DNA of 64,000 nucleotides from an uncultured Pelagibacteraceae bacterium. Its GTDB lineage: Bacteria; Pseudomonadota; Alphaproteobacteria; Pelagibacterales; Pelagibacteraceae. The notes beneath the pieces are model-generated. The model saw nothing but the letters and a program-made list of their open reading frames with translations, ran no database searches and was not told the DNA's origin. Shown one piece after another: positions 20,226-30,105 of this stretch; the first letter of the stretch is position 1, and each line of letters starts with the position of its first letter. The stretch covers positions 1 to 64,000 of the forward strand of contig CACDII010000001.1 in NCBI GenBank assembly GCA_902552985.1, in the 5' to 3' direction. The position numbers were made by a program, and so were the translations under genes.

Positions 20226-20624
20226 ATGAGTAAAAAGAAAAAAAATTTAAACAAGGATCTTAAACTAGTCAAATCTATAAATAAAAATGTTAGATCTAGC
20301 ACAAGAAAACTAAGTCCAATTTTAAGAGCTTTAGTTGGAAAAAAAGTTGATATTGCTTTAAGAGATCTTACTTTTTCTGAAAAAAGAATTTCAAAAGATA
20401 TTAAAAAAACAATTTCATCAGCAATTGCTAATGCAGAAAATAATTTTCAATATGATATAGATAATTTGATTGTCAAAGAAGCTTACTGTGGAAAACAAAT
20501 AGTAATGAAAAGATTTAGAGCTAGAGCCAAAGGTAGAGCCGCACCAATATTGAAACCTTATTCAAACGTAACAATAATTTTATCAGAAAATAAAAAAATG
20601 GAGAGCCATGGGACAAAAAGTTAA
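20226..20624 (+). CDS. rplV: 50S ribosomal protein L22 (uL22)
   Basis: The 132-residue protein has the L22 fold including the tunnel hairpin region ([21 protein letters not shown]). It is about 20 residues longer than E. coli L22, mainly by a lysine-rich N-terminus. Its last 17 nt overlap the start of rpsC, a longer overlap than usual, so its terminal residues (ESHGTKS) share DNA with the first codons of S3. Confidence 0.96.
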   Translation: MSKKKKNLNKDLKLVKSINKNVRSSTRKLSPILRALVGKKVDIALRDLTFSEKRISKDIKKTISSAIANAENNFQYDIDNLIVKEAYCGKQIVMKRFRARAKGRAAPILKPYSNVTIILSENKKMESHGTKS

Positions 20625-21267
20625 TCCAGTAGGTTTAAGGTTAGGTATAAACAGAGGTTGGGACTCAGTTTGGTACGCCAAAAAGAAGGATTTCGGTAAC
20701 TACTTAATCGAAGATTTTAAAATTAGAGAATATATTAAAAAAAATGTAATAAATTCTGGCGTTTCTAAGGTTATGATTGAACGAACATCTAAGAAATGTT
20801 TTGTGACCATTTATACCTCAAGACCAGGGTTTGTAATTGGAAAAAAAGGTAGTGATATTGAAAAAATTAAATCTAAATTATCAAAATTATGTTCTAACGA
20901 AGTTATATTAAATATAAAAGAAGTTAAAAAACCCGAAACTAATAGCTACTTAGTTGCAGAAAATATAGCACAACAATTAGTAAAAAGAATATCATATAGA
21001 CGAGCAATGAAAAGAGCTATGCAGTCTGCATTACGTTTAGGTGCAAAAGGTATAAAAGTTTCAATAAGTGGAAGGTTAGGTGGTAATGAAATAGCTAGAA
21101 CTGAATGGTTAAGAGAAGGAAGTATTCCTTCACACACTTTAAGAGCAAATATTGACTATGCTGAAGCTGAAGCTTTAACCACATATGGAATTATTGGTAT
21201 TAAAGTATGGATTTACAAAGGTGAAATTTTCATAAAAGAATTTAGCCAGGAAACAAATAGGAAATAA
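20608..21267 (+). CDS. rpsC: 30S ribosomal protein S3 (uS3)
   Basis: The 219-residue protein starts with the canonical [20 protein letters not shown], which fixes the start despite the overlap with rplV. It has the KH RNA-binding motif ([17 protein letters not shown], about 72-88) and the C-terminal [14 protein letters not shown] signature. S3 lines the mRNA entry channel. Confidence 0.98.
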   Translation: MGQKVNPVGLRLGINRGWDSVWYAKKKDFGNYLIEDFKIREYIKKNVINSGVSKVMIERTSKKCFVTIYTSRPGFVIGKKGSDIEKIKSKLSKLCSNEVILNIKEVKKPETNSYLVAENIAQQLVKRISYRRAMKRAMQSALRLGAKGIKVSISGRLGGNEIARTEWLREGSIPSHTLRANIDYAEAEALTTYGIIGIKVWIYKGEIFIKEFSQETNRK

Positions 21268-21269
21268 AA

Positions 21270-21680
21270 ATGTTACAACCAACTAGGACCAAATACAGAA
21301 AAGCGCACAAAGGAAGAATACATGGCAATGCTTCACGTTGTAATATTATGAATTATGGATCATACGGATTAAAAGCAATCCAACCAGACAGGGTAATTTC
21401 AAAACAAATCGAAGCGGCAAGAGTTGCTCTAACAAGACATATGAAAAGACAAGGAAGAGTCTGGACAAGGATGTTTCCAAATATTCCAGTATCAAAAAAA
21501 CCAGTTGAGGTAAGAATGGGTAAAGGCAAAGGATCACCAGAATATTATGCTTGCAGAGTTAAACCAGGAAGAATTTTATTTGAAATTGATGGAGTTTCAG
21601 AACAAGTAGCAAAAGAAGCCCTGTATAAAGCGTCAGCAAAATTACCAATAAAAACCAAATTTATTAAAAGGTTCACATAA
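21270..21680 (+). CDS. rplP: 50S ribosomal protein L16 (uL16)
   Basis: The 136-residue protein has the [11 protein letters not shown] start and the central [20 protein letters not shown] signature. L16 contacts A-site tRNA. Normal length; spacing to rpsC is 2 nt and to rpmC 1 nt. Confidence 0.98.
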   Translation: MLQPTRTKYRKAHKGRIHGNASRCNIMNYGSYGLKAIQPDRVISKQIEAARVALTRHMKRQGRVWTRMFPNIPVSKKPVEVRMGKGKGSPEYYACRVKPGRILFEIDGVSEQVAKEALYKASAKLPIKTKFIKRFT

Positions 21681-21681
21681 A

Positions 21682-21873
21682 ATGAAAAAAAATGAATTAA
21701 AGAAGATAACTAAATCAGAAGCACTTAAAAATATTGATAAATTTAAAAAGGATTTATTTAATTTAAGATTTCAAAAAATTAACTCTCAAATTAAAAATTC
21801 ATCAAAAATTAATCAAACAAAAAAGGATATAGCTAAATTAAAGACACTTTTAAAAGGAAAATTAAATGCCTAA
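21682..21873 (+). CDS. rpmC: 50S ribosomal protein L29 (uL29)
   Basis: The 63-residue, lysine-rich helical protein matches L29 in length, in the [17 protein letters not shown] core and in position between rplP and rpsQ. Its end overlaps the rpsQ start by 8 nt. Confidence 0.95.
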   Translation: MKKNELKKITKSEALKNIDKFKKDLFNLRFQKINSQIKNSSKINQTKKDIAKLKTLLKGKLNA

Positions 21874-22102
21874 AAAAATATTATCTGGGATAGTGATAAG
21901 TGATAAGCCAAACAAGACTATTACAGTCTTAGTTGAAAGAAAGTATCAACATCCTATTTTGAAAAAAACTATAAAAGTAAAAAAAAAATATAATGCTCAC
22001 GATGAAAATAATAAGTATAAAAATGGAGACAAAGTATTCATTATCGAGAGTAAACCTTTTTCAAAAAATAAAAGATTTGAAGTTAAGGAGAATGCTAAAT
22101 GA
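21866..22102 (+). CDS. rpsQ: 30S ribosomal protein S17 (uS17)
   Basis: The 78-residue OB-fold protein has the [19 protein letters not shown] start and [17 protein letters not shown] core of S17. It overlaps rpmC by 8 nt and rplN by 4 nt. Confidence 0.96.
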   Translation: MPKKILSGIVISDKPNKTITVLVERKYQHPILKKTIKVKKKYNAHDENNKYKNGDKVFIIESKPFSKNKRFEVKENAK

Positions 22103-22467
22103 TACAAGTGCAAACAGAATTATTTGTAGCAGATAACACAGGAGCTAAAAAAATTGAATGTATAAAGGTTCTTGGTGGATCAAAAAGAAGATATGCGAGT
22201 ATAGGTGATACAATAGTTATTGCTGTTAAAGAGGCAATACCTAAAGGTAAAGTAAAAAAAGGGTCAGTGCATAAAGCTGTAGTTGTAAGAGTAAAAAAAG
22301 GAATTCATAGAGACGATGGTTCAAAAGTTAAATTTGATAATAATGCAGCAGTGCTTGTAGACGACAAAGGTGAACCTGTTGGAACAAGAATTTTTGGTCC
22401 TGTTACCCGAGAGTTGAGAAGCAGAGGTCAAATGAAAATTATTTCTTTAGCCCCGGAGGTTTTATAA
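22099..22467 (+). CDS. rplN: 50S ribosomal protein L14 (uL14)
   Basis: The 122-residue protein is highly conserved: [27 protein letters not shown] at the start and [13 protein letters not shown] near the end. L14 forms part of the subunit interface. Exact family length. Confidence 0.99.
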   Translation: MIQVQTELFVADNTGAKKIECIKVLGGSKRRYASIGDTIVIAVKEAIPKGKVKKGSVHKAVVVRVKKGIHRDDGSKVKFDNNAAVLVDDKGEPVGTRIFGPVTRELRSRGQMKIISLAPEVL

Positions 22468-22468
22468 A

Positions 22469-22717
22469 ATGATTAAAAAAGGAATTAAAGTTAAAATTTT
22501 AACGGGCAAAGACAAAAAAAAAGAAGGTGAAGTTATAGAAATTGATAGAAAACTAAACAGAGTCAAAGTTAAAGGAATAAATATTGTGAAAAAACATGTC
22601 AAAACTACAAAAGAGAAAAAAGGTGGAATAATTTCAAAAGAAAATTTTTTACATGTTTCAAATTTAACAATTATAAGTGAGAAAAAAAAAGAAAAAAAAA
22701 TTGGAGCTAAAAAATGA
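22469..22717 (+). CDS. rplX: 50S ribosomal protein L24 (uL24), short form
   Basis: The 82-residue protein has the KOW domain ([19 protein letters not shown], 4-22) and the NIVKKHVK and GGIISKE segments. E. coli L24 has about 104 residues; the C-terminal part that follows VSN and normally contains a GxRxxDGKKVR-like segment is missing and replaced by a short lysine tail. L24 initiates 50S assembly through the N-terminal part, which is intact. Confidence 0.94.
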   Translation: MIKKGIKVKILTGKDKKKEGEVIEIDRKLNRVKVKGINIVKKHVKTTKEKKGGIISKENFLHVSNLTIISEKKKEKKIGAKK

Positions 22718-23268
22718 CACCAAGATTAAAAGAAACTTTTTTTAAAAAAATTCAACCTTCGTTAAAAGAAAAATTTGGTTTTAAAAATATAAACATGAGT
22801 CCTCAAATTAAAAAGGTTGTTTTAAATATGGGATTAGGAATTGATGGTAATGATTCAAAGATAATTAAATCTTGTGAAGAAGATTTATCAAAAATTACTG
22901 GTCAAAAACCTGTAATAACTAAATTTAAAAAATCTATATCAAATTTTAAAACTAGAAAAAATACTAACGCTGGCCTTAAAGTCACTTTGAGGAAAGATAA
23001 AATGTATGAGTTTATTGATAGATTAATTAATATTGCGTTACCTAGAATTAAAGACTTTAGAGGTTTATCGCCAAATGCTTTTGATAAATTTGGAAATTAT
23101 ACTTTTGGTGTTAAAGAGCACATAATTTTTCCTGAAGTGAACTTTGATAAAGTTGACAAAATACGTGGTTTGGATATTACCATAGTTATATCTTCTCATA
23201 ATAAAGATCATAGTCTTGAGTTATTAAATCAATTAAATTTTCCATTTATAAAGAAAGGGGATAATTAA
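22714..23268 (+). CDS. rplE: 50S ribosomal protein L5 (uL5)
   Basis: The 184-residue protein binds 5S rRNA and P-site tRNA. It has the KVVLNMGLG start, the [17 protein letters not shown] signature and the RIKDFRGL and [14 protein letters not shown] segments. Overlaps rplX by 4 nt. Confidence 0.98.
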   Translation: MTPRLKETFFKKIQPSLKEKFGFKNINMSPQIKKVVLNMGLGIDGNDSKIIKSCEEDLSKITGQKPVITKFKKSISNFKTRKNTNAGLKVTLRKDKMYEFIDRLINIALPRIKDFRGLSPNAFDKFGNYTFGVKEHIIFPEVNFDKVDKIRGLDITIVISSHNKDHSLELLNQLNFPFIKKGDN

Positions 23269-23270
23269 CA

Positions 23271-23576
23271 ATGGCTAAACTAAGCTCTATAAATAAAAAT
23301 AATCGTAGAATTAAACTTGCAAATAAATTTTATAAAAAAAGAAAAGCTTTAAAAAAAATTATAATGAATAAAAAATTACCCTTAGAGGAAAGATTTAGCG
23401 CCCAACAAAAATTATCAAAGTTGCCTAGAAATTCTTCATTAACTAGAGTAATGAACAGATGTCAAATTACAGGACGTCCTCATGGTGTTTATAGAAAATT
23501 GAAAATATCAAGAATAGCTTTAAGAAAACTTGGATTAGAAGGAAAAATTCCAGGTATGGTAAAATCAAGTTGGTAG
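23271..23576 (+). CDS. rpsN: 30S ribosomal protein S14 (uS14), zinc-free type
   Basis: The 101-residue protein is of the long form and lacks the four-cysteine zinc ribbon. Its C-terminal half has [19 protein letters not shown] and ends MVKSSW. The zinc-free form suits an organism from metal-poor surface ocean, though it is also the standard proteobacterial type. Confidence 0.97.
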   Translation: MAKLSSINKNNRRIKLANKFYKKRKALKKIIMNKKLPLEERFSAQQKLSKLPRNSSLTRVMNRCQITGRPHGVYRKLKISRIALRKLGLEGKIPGMVKSSW

Positions 23577-23586
23577 AAAGGATTAT

Positions 23587-23982
23587 ATGAGTTTAAGTGA
23601 CCCGATAGGAGATATGATAGCAAGAATTAAAAATGCGCAGTTGCGTAACCATAAAAAGGTTGAATTACCGTCTTCAAACTTCAAAGTTAAAATCTTAGAC
23701 ATCTTGAAAAGCGAAGGTTTCATAATTGATTACAAAATTAATAAAGAGACGAAAAAACCTTTAGTGATGATAGATCTAAAGTATCATTCAGGAAACCCTG
23801 TAATTAGCACTATTGAGAGAATATCTAAACCTGGAAGAAGAATATTTTCAAGTGCTGAAAGCTTACCAAAAATTAATAATGGTTTAGGAATTGCGATTAT
23901 ATCAACGCCAAAAGGAGTGATGACAGATATAGATGCAAGAAAACAAAAAATAGGCGGAGAAATTATTTGTAAGGTATTTTAA
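23587..23982 (+). CDS. rpsH: 30S ribosomal protein S8 (uS8)
   Basis: The 131-residue protein starts SLSDPIGDMIARIKNA and ends with the GLGIAIISTPKGVMTD and GGEIICKVF signatures. In E. coli S8 represses the spc operon by binding near rplE; whether that site exists here was not established. One-base overlap with rplF. Confidence 0.98.
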   Translation: MSLSDPIGDMIARIKNAQLRNHKKVELPSSNFKVKILDILKSEGFIIDYKINKETKKPLVMIDLKYHSGNPVISTIERISKPGRRIFSSAESLPKINNGLGIAIISTPKGVMTDIDARKQKIGGEIICKVF

Positions 23983-24521
23983 TGTCTAAAATTGGAAAAA
24001 TAAATATATCTATACCCGAAAAAGTTAAAGTAGTTCTAAATGGAAATATTTTAAGCATAGACGGTCCATTGGGTAAAAAATCATTAAATATAGATTTAGA
24101 TATTTTTGATCTGAATATAAAGGATGGAAAAGAGATTTCTATTAAGCCAAAAAAAATAGATCAAAACTCAAAAAGATTATGGGGAATGAATAGGAGTTTA
24201 GTAAATAATGCAATCATTGGTTCAGTTAAAGGATATGAAAAAATTCTTGAGCTTGTAGGTGTAGGCTATAGAGCTGCGTTAAAAGGAAAGCAATTAAACC
24301 TTCAACTTGGTTTTAGCCATGATATAAATTTTGATATTCCTGAAGGAATTAAAGTTACTGTTGAAAAACAAACTACTATTAAAATTAGTGGACACGATAA
24401 ACAATTAGTTGGAATGGTTGTGTCAAAAATTAAATCATTTAGACCACCTGAACCATATAAAGGGAAAGGAATCAAGGAAAAAGGTCAATATATATTAAGA
24501 AAAGAAGGTAAGAAAAAATAA
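23982..24521 (+). CDS. rplF: 50S ribosomal protein L6 (uL6)
   Basis: The 179-residue protein has the duplicated L6 fold, with [20 protein letters not shown] in the middle and the C-terminal signature [16 protein letters not shown]. It is coupled by one-base overlaps to rpsH and rplR. Confidence 0.98.
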   Translation: MSKIGKINISIPEKVKVVLNGNILSIDGPLGKKSLNIDLDIFDLNIKDGKEISIKPKKIDQNSKRLWGMNRSLVNNAIIGSVKGYEKILELVGVGYRAALKGKQLNLQLGFSHDINFDIPEGIKVTVEKQTTIKISGHDKQLVGMVVSKIKSFRPPEPYKGKGIKEKGQYILRKEGKKK

Positions 24522-24877
24522 TGAAATTAACAACTGCAGAAAGAAAAAAATTTAGAGTGAGAAATAAGGTAAAGAAAGTATCTAGACCAGGAAGATTCAG
24601 ACTATGTATTTCTCGATCAACAAAAAATATATCAGCACAAATAATTGACGACATGAAAGAAGTTACGCTTTTATCAGCCTCGTCCATTGAAAAAGATATT
24701 AAAGCAATCAATAAAACAAAAAAAAGTGAAATTTCAAGAGTAGTAGCCGAAAAACTAGCTAAAAGAGCGCAAGAAAAAAAAATAACTAAAATATTTTTTG
24801 ATAGAGGCGGTTATAAATATCATGGAAGAATAAAAATATTTGCTGAAACATTAAGAAAAAATGGAATGGAATTTTAA
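24521..24877 (+). CDS. rplR: 50S ribosomal protein L18 (uL18)
   Basis: The 118-residue 5S rRNA-binding protein has RPRL-like [18 protein letters not shown] and the C-terminal [17 protein letters not shown] signature. It ends exactly one base before rpsE begins. Confidence 0.97.
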   Translation: MKLTTAERKKFRVRNKVKKVSRPGRFRLCISRSTKNISAQIIDDMKEVTLLSASSIEKDIKAINKTKKSEISRVVAEKLAKRAQEKKITKIFFDRGGYKYHGRIKIFAETLRKNGMEF

Positions 24878-25390
24878 ATGGAATATAAAGAAAATAAGAA
24901 AGACGATATTTTAGAAAAATTAGTTCATATTAATAGGATTACAAAGGTTGTAAAAGGTGGACGTAGATTTGGTTTTTCAGCTTTAGTTGTAGTTGGAAAC
25001 CAAAACGGAAAAATTGGTATAGCCCATGCAAAAGCTAAACAAGTACCTGATGCAATCAAAAAAGCTAACGAAATGGCAAGAAGAAAATTGCAACAAATTC
25101 CTTTACGTGAAGGAAGAACAATTCATCATGATGTCTATGGAAAAGATGGTGCTGGTAAAATTAAATTAAGAGCAGCACCAAAAGGAACAGGAATAATAGC
25201 AGGAGGACCTGTTAGAGCCGTATGTGAAGTTTTAGGAGTAAAAGATATTGTTGCAAAATCAATTGGTACCGCTAATCCTCATAATGTAATAAGAGCAACT
25301 ATGAAAGCTTTATCAAAACAAAACTCACCTAAACATATTTCAAATATAAGAAATAAAAAAATTTCTGAAATAATTGAGAAGAGAGGCTAA
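24878..25390 (+). CDS. rpsE: 30S ribosomal protein S5 (uS5)
   Basis: The 170-residue protein has the double-stranded RNA-binding N-terminal domain ([23 protein letters not shown]) and the C-terminal domain with [21 protein letters not shown]. Its stop overlaps the rplO start by one base, leaving no room for the rpmD gene that normally lies between them. Confidence 0.98.
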   Translation: MEYKENKKDDILEKLVHINRITKVVKGGRRFGFSALVVVGNQNGKIGIAHAKAKQVPDAIKKANEMARRKLQQIPLREGRTIHHDVYGKDGAGKIKLRAAPKGTGIIAGGPVRAVCEVLGVKDIVAKSIGTANPHNVIRATMKALSKQNSPKHISNIRNKKISEIIEKRG

Positions 25391-25854
25391 TGACATCACT
25401 AAACAATATAACAAAAGTTATAACAAAAAAAATTCGGATTGGTAGAGGTATAGGATCGGGAAAAGGCAAAACTTCTGGTAGAGGAGTAAAAGGTCAAAAA
25501 TCTAGATCTGGTGTTGCAATAAAAAGTTTTGAAGGTGGCCAAATGCCTCTGTATAGAAGATTACCTAAAAGAGGATTTAAAACTATAAACAGAAGTAAAA
25601 TAGCTAAAGTTAATTTAGATAAAATTCAGCACTATATAGAAAAAAAAACTATCAGTTCAAAGGATATTATAAATCATAAATTATTAAAAAAACTTAAAAT
25701 TATTAATAAAAATACACAATTTCTTAAAATACTTGGTAACGGAGATATAAAAGATAAAATTAAAATTGAGGCTCATTTAATTTCTAAATCTGCAAAGGAA
25801 AAATTAGAAAAAAATGGTGGAACTATTGAAATTAAGAAAAATATTGAAAAATAA
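25390..25854 (+). CDS. rplO: 50S ribosomal protein L15 (uL15)
   Basis: The 154-residue protein has the glycine-rich N-terminus [24 protein letters not shown] and [15 protein letters not shown]. It directly follows rpsE by one-base overlap and abuts secY with no gap. Confidence 0.97.
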   Translation: MTSLNNITKVITKKIRIGRGIGSGKGKTSGRGVKGQKSRSGVAIKSFEGGQMPLYRRLPKRGFKTINRSKIAKVNLDKIQHYIEKKTISSKDIINHKLLKKLKIINKNTQFLKILGNGDIKDKIKIEAHLISKSAKEKLEKNGGTIEIKKNIEK

Positions 25855-27138
25855 ATGAGTTCACCATCTTCTTCAACTACTGATCTTAAAAATCGAATAT
25901 TTTTTACAATTTTCATTCTAGCAATTTACAGGTTAGGAACATTTGTACCTCTACCTGGAATAGATCCACAGCAATTACAAGTTTTGATGGAAGGAAATCA
26001 AAAAGGTTTACTTGGAATGTTTAATGTTTTTGCTGGTGGTGCTGTTAGCCGTATGGCAATTTTTGCTTTAGGTATTATGCCATATATTTCGTCATCTATT
26101 ATTGTACAATTACTCACTGGTGTTTCTGATTATTTTAAAAATCTTAAAAGTCAAGGTGAAGCAGGTAGAAAAAAAATATCTCAAATAACCAGATATGGAA
26201 CTGTATTACTTGCGACTATACAAGGTTATGGCTTAGCTGTAGGATTAGAGTCCTCAGAAAATTTAGTAATAAATCCCGGAATGTTTTTTAAAATATCAAC
26301 AGTTACTACTATAGTAGCTGGAACAATTTTTTTAATGTGGTTAGGTGAGCAAATTACTCAAAGAGGAATTGGAAATGGAATTTCTTTAATTATATTTTCA
26401 GGTATTGTTGCTGAAATACCAAGAGCATTGGTCACTACTTTTGAACTTGGTAGAACTGGTGCAATATCCACGTTAATGATAATTGCAATTTTTGTCTTAT
26501 TAGTACTAACAATAATGTTTATAGTTTTTATGGAAAGAGCATTAAGAAAAATTCTTATAAATTATCCAAAAAGACAAATGGGTAACAAAATGTACGGCGG
26601 TGAGTCCTCTCATTTGCCTTTAAAAATAAATCAAGCTGGAGTTATTCCAGCAATTTTTGCTTCTGCACTATTACTTTTACCCGTAACTTTTTCTAATTTT
26701 AATCTTTCGGATAATGAATTATTTCTAAACTTTTCATCATTTTTTTCACAAGGACAACCTTTATACATGTTGCTTTACGCGTCAGGAATAATATTTTTTA
26801 CTTTTTTTTATACATCAATAGTTTTTAACCCAAATGAAACTGCAGAAAATTTAAGAAAATATGGTGGATTTATTCCAGGCATAAGACCGGGCGAAAGTAC
26901 AGCATTATATATAGACAATATATTAACAAAACTTACAACTATAGGTGCTATCTATCTAACTTTAGTTTGTTTAATGCCTGAATTTTTAATTGCAAATTAT
27001 CCAATTCCTTTTTATCTTGGAGGAGCTTCAGTATTGATTGTTGTTGTAGTTGCTATAGATACAGTTACGCAAGTACAAACAAGATTAATGAGCTCTCAAT
27101 ACGAGCAACTAATTAAAAAAACTAAATTTGGAAGATAA
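25855..27138 (+). CDS. secY: Preprotein translocase subunit SecY
   Basis: The 427-residue channel subunit has about ten hydrophobic segments and the family signatures GIMPYISSSIIVQLL (about 74-88) and the cytoplasmic-loop TRYGT segment. It forms the Sec translocon with SecE (2973-3164). It starts immediately after rplO and precedes adk, the usual alphaproteobacterial order. Confidence 0.98.
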   Translation: MSSPSSSTTDLKNRIFFTIFILAIYRLGTFVPLPGIDPQQLQVLMEGNQKGLLGMFNVFAGGAVSRMAIFALGIMPYISSSIIVQLLTGVSDYFKNLKSQGEAGRKKISQITRYGTVLLATIQGYGLAVGLESSENLVINPGMFFKISTVTTIVAGTIFLMWLGEQITQRGIGNGISLIIFSGIVAEIPRALVTTFELGRTGAISTLMIIAIFVLLVLTIMFIVFMERALRKILINYPKRQMGNKMYGGESSHLPLKINQAGVIPAIFASALLLLPVTFSNFNLSDNELFLNFSSFFSQGQPLYMLLYASGIIFFTFFYTSIVFNPNETAENLRKYGGFIPGIRPGESTALYIDNILTKLTTIGAIYLTLVCLMPEFLIANYPIPFYLGGASVLIVVVVAIDTVTQVQTRLMSSQYEQLIKKTKFGR

Positions 27139-27140
27139 AA

Positions 27141-27704
27141 GTGAATATAATTTTATTTGGTCCTCCTGGAGCAGGTAAAGGAACTCAGGCTAAAAATTTA
27201 GAAACAAAACTAAATAATTTTCAAGTATCAACTGGTGATATGTTAAGAGATGAAATAAAAAATAACACGGAAATTGGTAAAAAAATTATAAACTCTATGA
27301 GCGAAGGAAAGTTTGTAGATGACCAAATTGTTAACAAGCTTATAAAAAACATAATATTTGACCCCAAAAAAAAAGACAAATTGATTTTTGATGGATATCC
27401 TAGAACAATAGAACAAGCAAAAAATTTAGATATGTTGTTAGCAGACTCTAGTCAAAAAATAGATTTTGTTTTTTTTCTAAATGTAAAAAAAGACACATTA
27501 ATAAAAAGAATCGAAAAAAGAAAAATTTTAGAAAAAAGATCTGATGATGATTTAAATACGATACTTAAGAGGTACGATACTTATATGGAAACAACCAAAC
27601 CTGTCTTAGATTATTATTCAAATAAATCGAACTTTAAAGAAATTGATGGAGGCTTGAAAATAGAAGAAATTACAAGTAAAATCACTGATATTTTAAAGGT
27701 TTAA
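27141..27704 (+). CDS. adk: Adenylate kinase
   Basis: The enzyme converts ATP plus AMP to two ADP. The P-loop GPPGAGKGT is at 7-15, with STGDMLRDE and the FDGYPRTIEQA substrate segment. The LID is the short form without zinc-binding cysteines, giving 187 residues. Translation starts at GTG 27141; the next ATG would remove the P-loop, so the GTG is secure. It lies 2 nt after secY and 54 nt before rpsM. Confidence 0.97.
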   Translation: MNIILFGPPGAGKGTQAKNLETKLNNFQVSTGDMLRDEIKNNTEIGKKIINSMSEGKFVDDQIVNKLIKNIIFDPKKKDKLIFDGYPRTIEQAKNLDMLLADSSQKIDFVFFLNVKKDTLIKRIEKRKILEKRSDDDLNTILKRYDTYMETTKPVLDYYSNKSNFKEIDGGLKIEEITSKITDILKV

Positions 27705-27707
27705 AAG

Positions 27708-27735
27708 TTGACTTTGGAAGATCTTCTTATATAAA
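27708..27735 (+). promoter_or_regulatory. Sigma70-type promoter for rpsM-rpsK-rpoA-rplQ with embedded palindrome
   Basis: TTGACT (27708-27713) and TATAAA (27730-27735) are 16 nt apart in the adk-rpsM spacer, one of the best promoter matches in the window. Between them is the perfect 10-bp palindrome GAAGATCTTC (27717-27726), placed where a repressor or other regulator would contact the promoter. The predicted start is near 27742, giving a leader of about 17 nt. Confidence 0.6.
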
Positions 27736-27758
27736 AGGCTAGATTTATTCTCAAAAAT

Positions 27759-28142
27759 ATGGCTCGTATAGCAGGTGTAAACATTCCTCAAAATAAGCTT
27801 GTCCAAATTGGACTTACTTATATTTATGGTATAGGCGACAAATTTTCTAAAAAAATTTGTACAGCTCTAGAAATACCAAAGTCAAAGAGGGTTAATGAAT
27901 TAACTGATGATCAAATTTTAAAAATTAGAGAATATATCGATCAAAACTTTAAAGTTGAAGGTGATTTAAGAAGAGAATATTCACTTAATATAAAAAGATT
28001 AATTGATCTAGCTTCTTATAGAGGTTCGAGACACAGAAAAAAACTCCCTGTTAGAGGTCAAAGAACAAGATGTAATGCTAGAACAAGAAAAGGTAAAGCA
28101 ATTGCCATTGCTGGAAAAAAACTAACTCCACTTAAAAAATAA
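27759..28142 (+). CDS. rpsM: 30S ribosomal protein S13 (uS13)
   Basis: The 127-residue protein starts [13 protein letters not shown] and carries the C-terminal signature [15 protein letters not shown]13 bridges the small-subunit head to the large subunit. It is the first gene of the alpha-type operon, behind its own promoter. Confidence 0.98.
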   Translation: MARIAGVNIPQNKLVQIGLTYIYGIGDKFSKKICTALEIPKSKRVNELTDDQILKIREYIDQNFKVEGDLRREYSLNIKRLIDLASYRGSRHRKKLPVRGQRTRCNARTRKGKAIAIAGKKLTPLKK

Positions 28143-28143
28143 A

Positions 28144-28584
28144 ATGGAAAAAAAAGAAAAAAAAGTTCAAGCTGAAGAAAAGAATGTAAAAGTTGTAAAA
28201 AAAAGCTCTTATTCAAAAAAGAAAAAAACAAAAAAAACTATTTTAAATGGTATTGCTTATGTTCAATCAACATTTAACAATACTATAATTTCAATAGCAG
28301 ATACTAATGGTAATGTTGTTTCCTGGGCATCTGCAGGACAAAAAGGTTTTAAAGGTTCAAGAAAATCAACGCCGTATGCAGCTCAAATAGCTGCTGATGC
28401 AGCTGCGTCTAAGGCACTTGAATATGGAATGAAAGTTTTATCTGTTGAAATTAAAGGCCCTGGATCTGGTAGAGAAACTGCTTTACGTGCATTACAAGCA
28501 AGGGGTTTTAAAATAATTTCAATAAAAGATACAACGCCAATGCCGCACAACGGATCAAGACCACCAAAAAAAAGGAGAGTATAA
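28144..28584 (+). CDS. rpsK: 30S ribosomal protein S11 (uS11) with lysine-rich N-terminus
   Basis: The core ([21 protein letters not shown] to [13 protein letters not shown]) is a standard S11. The first 35 or so residues are a Lys/Glu-rich stretch, longer than in E. coli, which makes the protein 146 rather than about 129 residues. Overlaps rpoA by one base. Confidence 0.97.
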   Translation: MEKKEKKVQAEEKNVKVVKKSSYSKKKKTKKTILNGIAYVQSTFNNTIISIADTNGNVVSWASAGQKGFKGSRKSTPYAAQIAADAAASKALEYGMKVLSVEIKGPGSGRETALRALQARGFKIISIKDTTPMPHNGSRPPKKRRV

Positions 28585-29612
28585 TGGAAAATTTAGATGT
28601 TAATGTAAAAAATTGGAAGTCATTAATTAAACCAGGCAAACTGGATGTCAAATTAAATGAAGATAAATCTTACGCAAAGATTGTAGCTGAACCTCTTGAA
28701 AAAGGTTATGGTTTAACTTTAGGAAATTCATTAAGAAGAATTTTATTATCATCAATAAGAGGTGCTGCTGTAACAGCAATACAAATCGACGGTGTTTTAC
28801 ATGAATTTACATCGATAAAAGGAATAAGAGAAGATGTTACAGATATAGTTTTAAACGTTAAGTCATTAGCATTAAAAAGTTCATCAGAAACTTCAAAAAA
28901 ATTAATTTTAGATGCTAAGGGTCCAGGTGAGATCAAAGCTTCAAACATAACACCTGTCGCAGATATTGAAATATTAAATCCTGATTTAGTAATTTGTAAT
29001 CTAGATGAAAAAACACATTTTCATATGGAAATGACTGTAGGAACTGGAAAAGGTTATGTACCAGCAATCATGAATAAGCCTGAAGAACCACCTCTAGGAT
29101 TAATACCCATTGATTCATTATTCAGCCCAGTTAAAAAAGTGTCTTATACAGTTGATACAGCTAGGGAAGGTAAGGCTTTAGACTATGATAAGCTTACAAT
29201 GGAAGTTGTCACTAACGGTTCAATTTCAGCTGAAGATGCAATTGCTTATTCAGCAAGAATATTTCAAGATCAACTTAAAATGTTTATTAATTTTGATGAG
29301 CCACAAGAGATTGCTGTTCGAGAAAAACCAGCTGAACCTGAGTTTAATAAAAATCTTTTAAGAAAAGTAGACGAATTAGAATTATCTGTAAGATCAATGA
29401 ATTGTCTCAAAAATGATAATATAATTTATATTGGAGATCTTGTACAAAAATCAGAGGGTGAAATGTTAAGAACCCCTAACTTTGGAAGAAAATCACTTAA
29501 CGAAATTAAAGAAGTTCTTACTGGAATGTCTTTGTATTTAGGAATGGAAATACCTAATTGGCCACCAGATAATATTGCTGAAATGTCAAAAAAACTTGAG
29601 GAATCAATCTAA
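28584..29612 (+). CDS. rpoA: DNA-directed RNA polymerase subunit alpha
   Basis: The 342-residue protein has the N-terminal assembly domain ([17 protein letters not shown], about 39-55) and a C-terminal domain at about 255-330 ([16 protein letters not shown] and [15 protein letters not shown]), which contacts promoter UP elements and activators. Length is typical. One-base overlaps with rpsK and rplQ suggest coupled translation. Confidence 0.99.
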   Translation: MENLDVNVKNWKSLIKPGKLDVKLNEDKSYAKIVAEPLEKGYGLTLGNSLRRILLSSIRGAAVTAIQIDGVLHEFTSIKGIREDVTDIVLNVKSLALKSSSETSKKLILDAKGPGEIKASNITPVADIEILNPDLVICNLDEKTHFHMEMTVGTGKGYVPAIMNKPEEPPLGLIPIDSLFSPVKKVSYTVDTAREGKALDYDKLTMEVVTNGSISAEDAIAYSARIFQDQLKMFINFDEPQEIAVREKPAEPEFNKNLLRKVDELELSVRSMNCLKNDNIIYIGDLVQKSEGEMLRTPNFGRKSLNEIKEVLTGMSLYLGMEIPNWPPDNIAEMSKKLEESI

Positions 29613-30073
29613 TGAGACACGGCATGTATAATAAAAAGCTTAACAGAACATCTGAGCACAGAAAGGCTTTGTTAAAAAATATGCTAAACTCATTAATAAA
29701 ATATGAGCAAATAACTACAACATTGCCAAAGGCTAAATTTTTAAAACCCCAAGCTGACAAAATTATAACTCTTGGTAAAAAAAAATCTCTACATAATACA
29801 AAATTGTTAATGTCTAAATTGCAAAATATAAATTCAACAAACAAGGTTAAAAAAACATTGTCAAAAAGATATGAACAAAGAAAAGGTGGTTACACAAGAA
29901 TTGTAAAAGCTGGTTTTAGATATGGTGATAGTGCCCCAATGGCTGTTATTGAATTTGTAGATAGAGATATAGAAGCAAAAAAAATAGATAGAAAAAAAAA
30001 GGAAATATCAAAAGACACACCAAAAGAACAGCCAAAAATAAAAGAAAAAAAAGAAACTAAAGAAAAAAAGTAG
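29612..30073 (+). CDS. rplQ: 50S ribosomal protein L17 (bL17) with Lys/Glu-rich tail
   Basis: The first 115 residues are a standard L17 ([35 protein letters not shown]). A tail of about 35 mostly Lys, Glu and Pro residues follows, ending KKETKEKK, which is unlikely to be structured. This is the last gene of the 28-kb ribosomal run. Confidence 0.97.
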   Translation: MRHGMYNKKLNRTSEHRKALLKNMLNSLIKYEQITTTLPKAKFLKPQADKIITLGKKKSLHNTKLLMSKLQNINSTNKVKKTLSKRYEQRKGGYTRIVKAGFRYGDSAPMAVIEFVDRDIEAKKIDRKKKEISKDTPKEQPKIKEKKETKEKK

Positions 30074-30105
30074 TAATTTCTTAACATTTATTAACATATT
30101 AAAAA

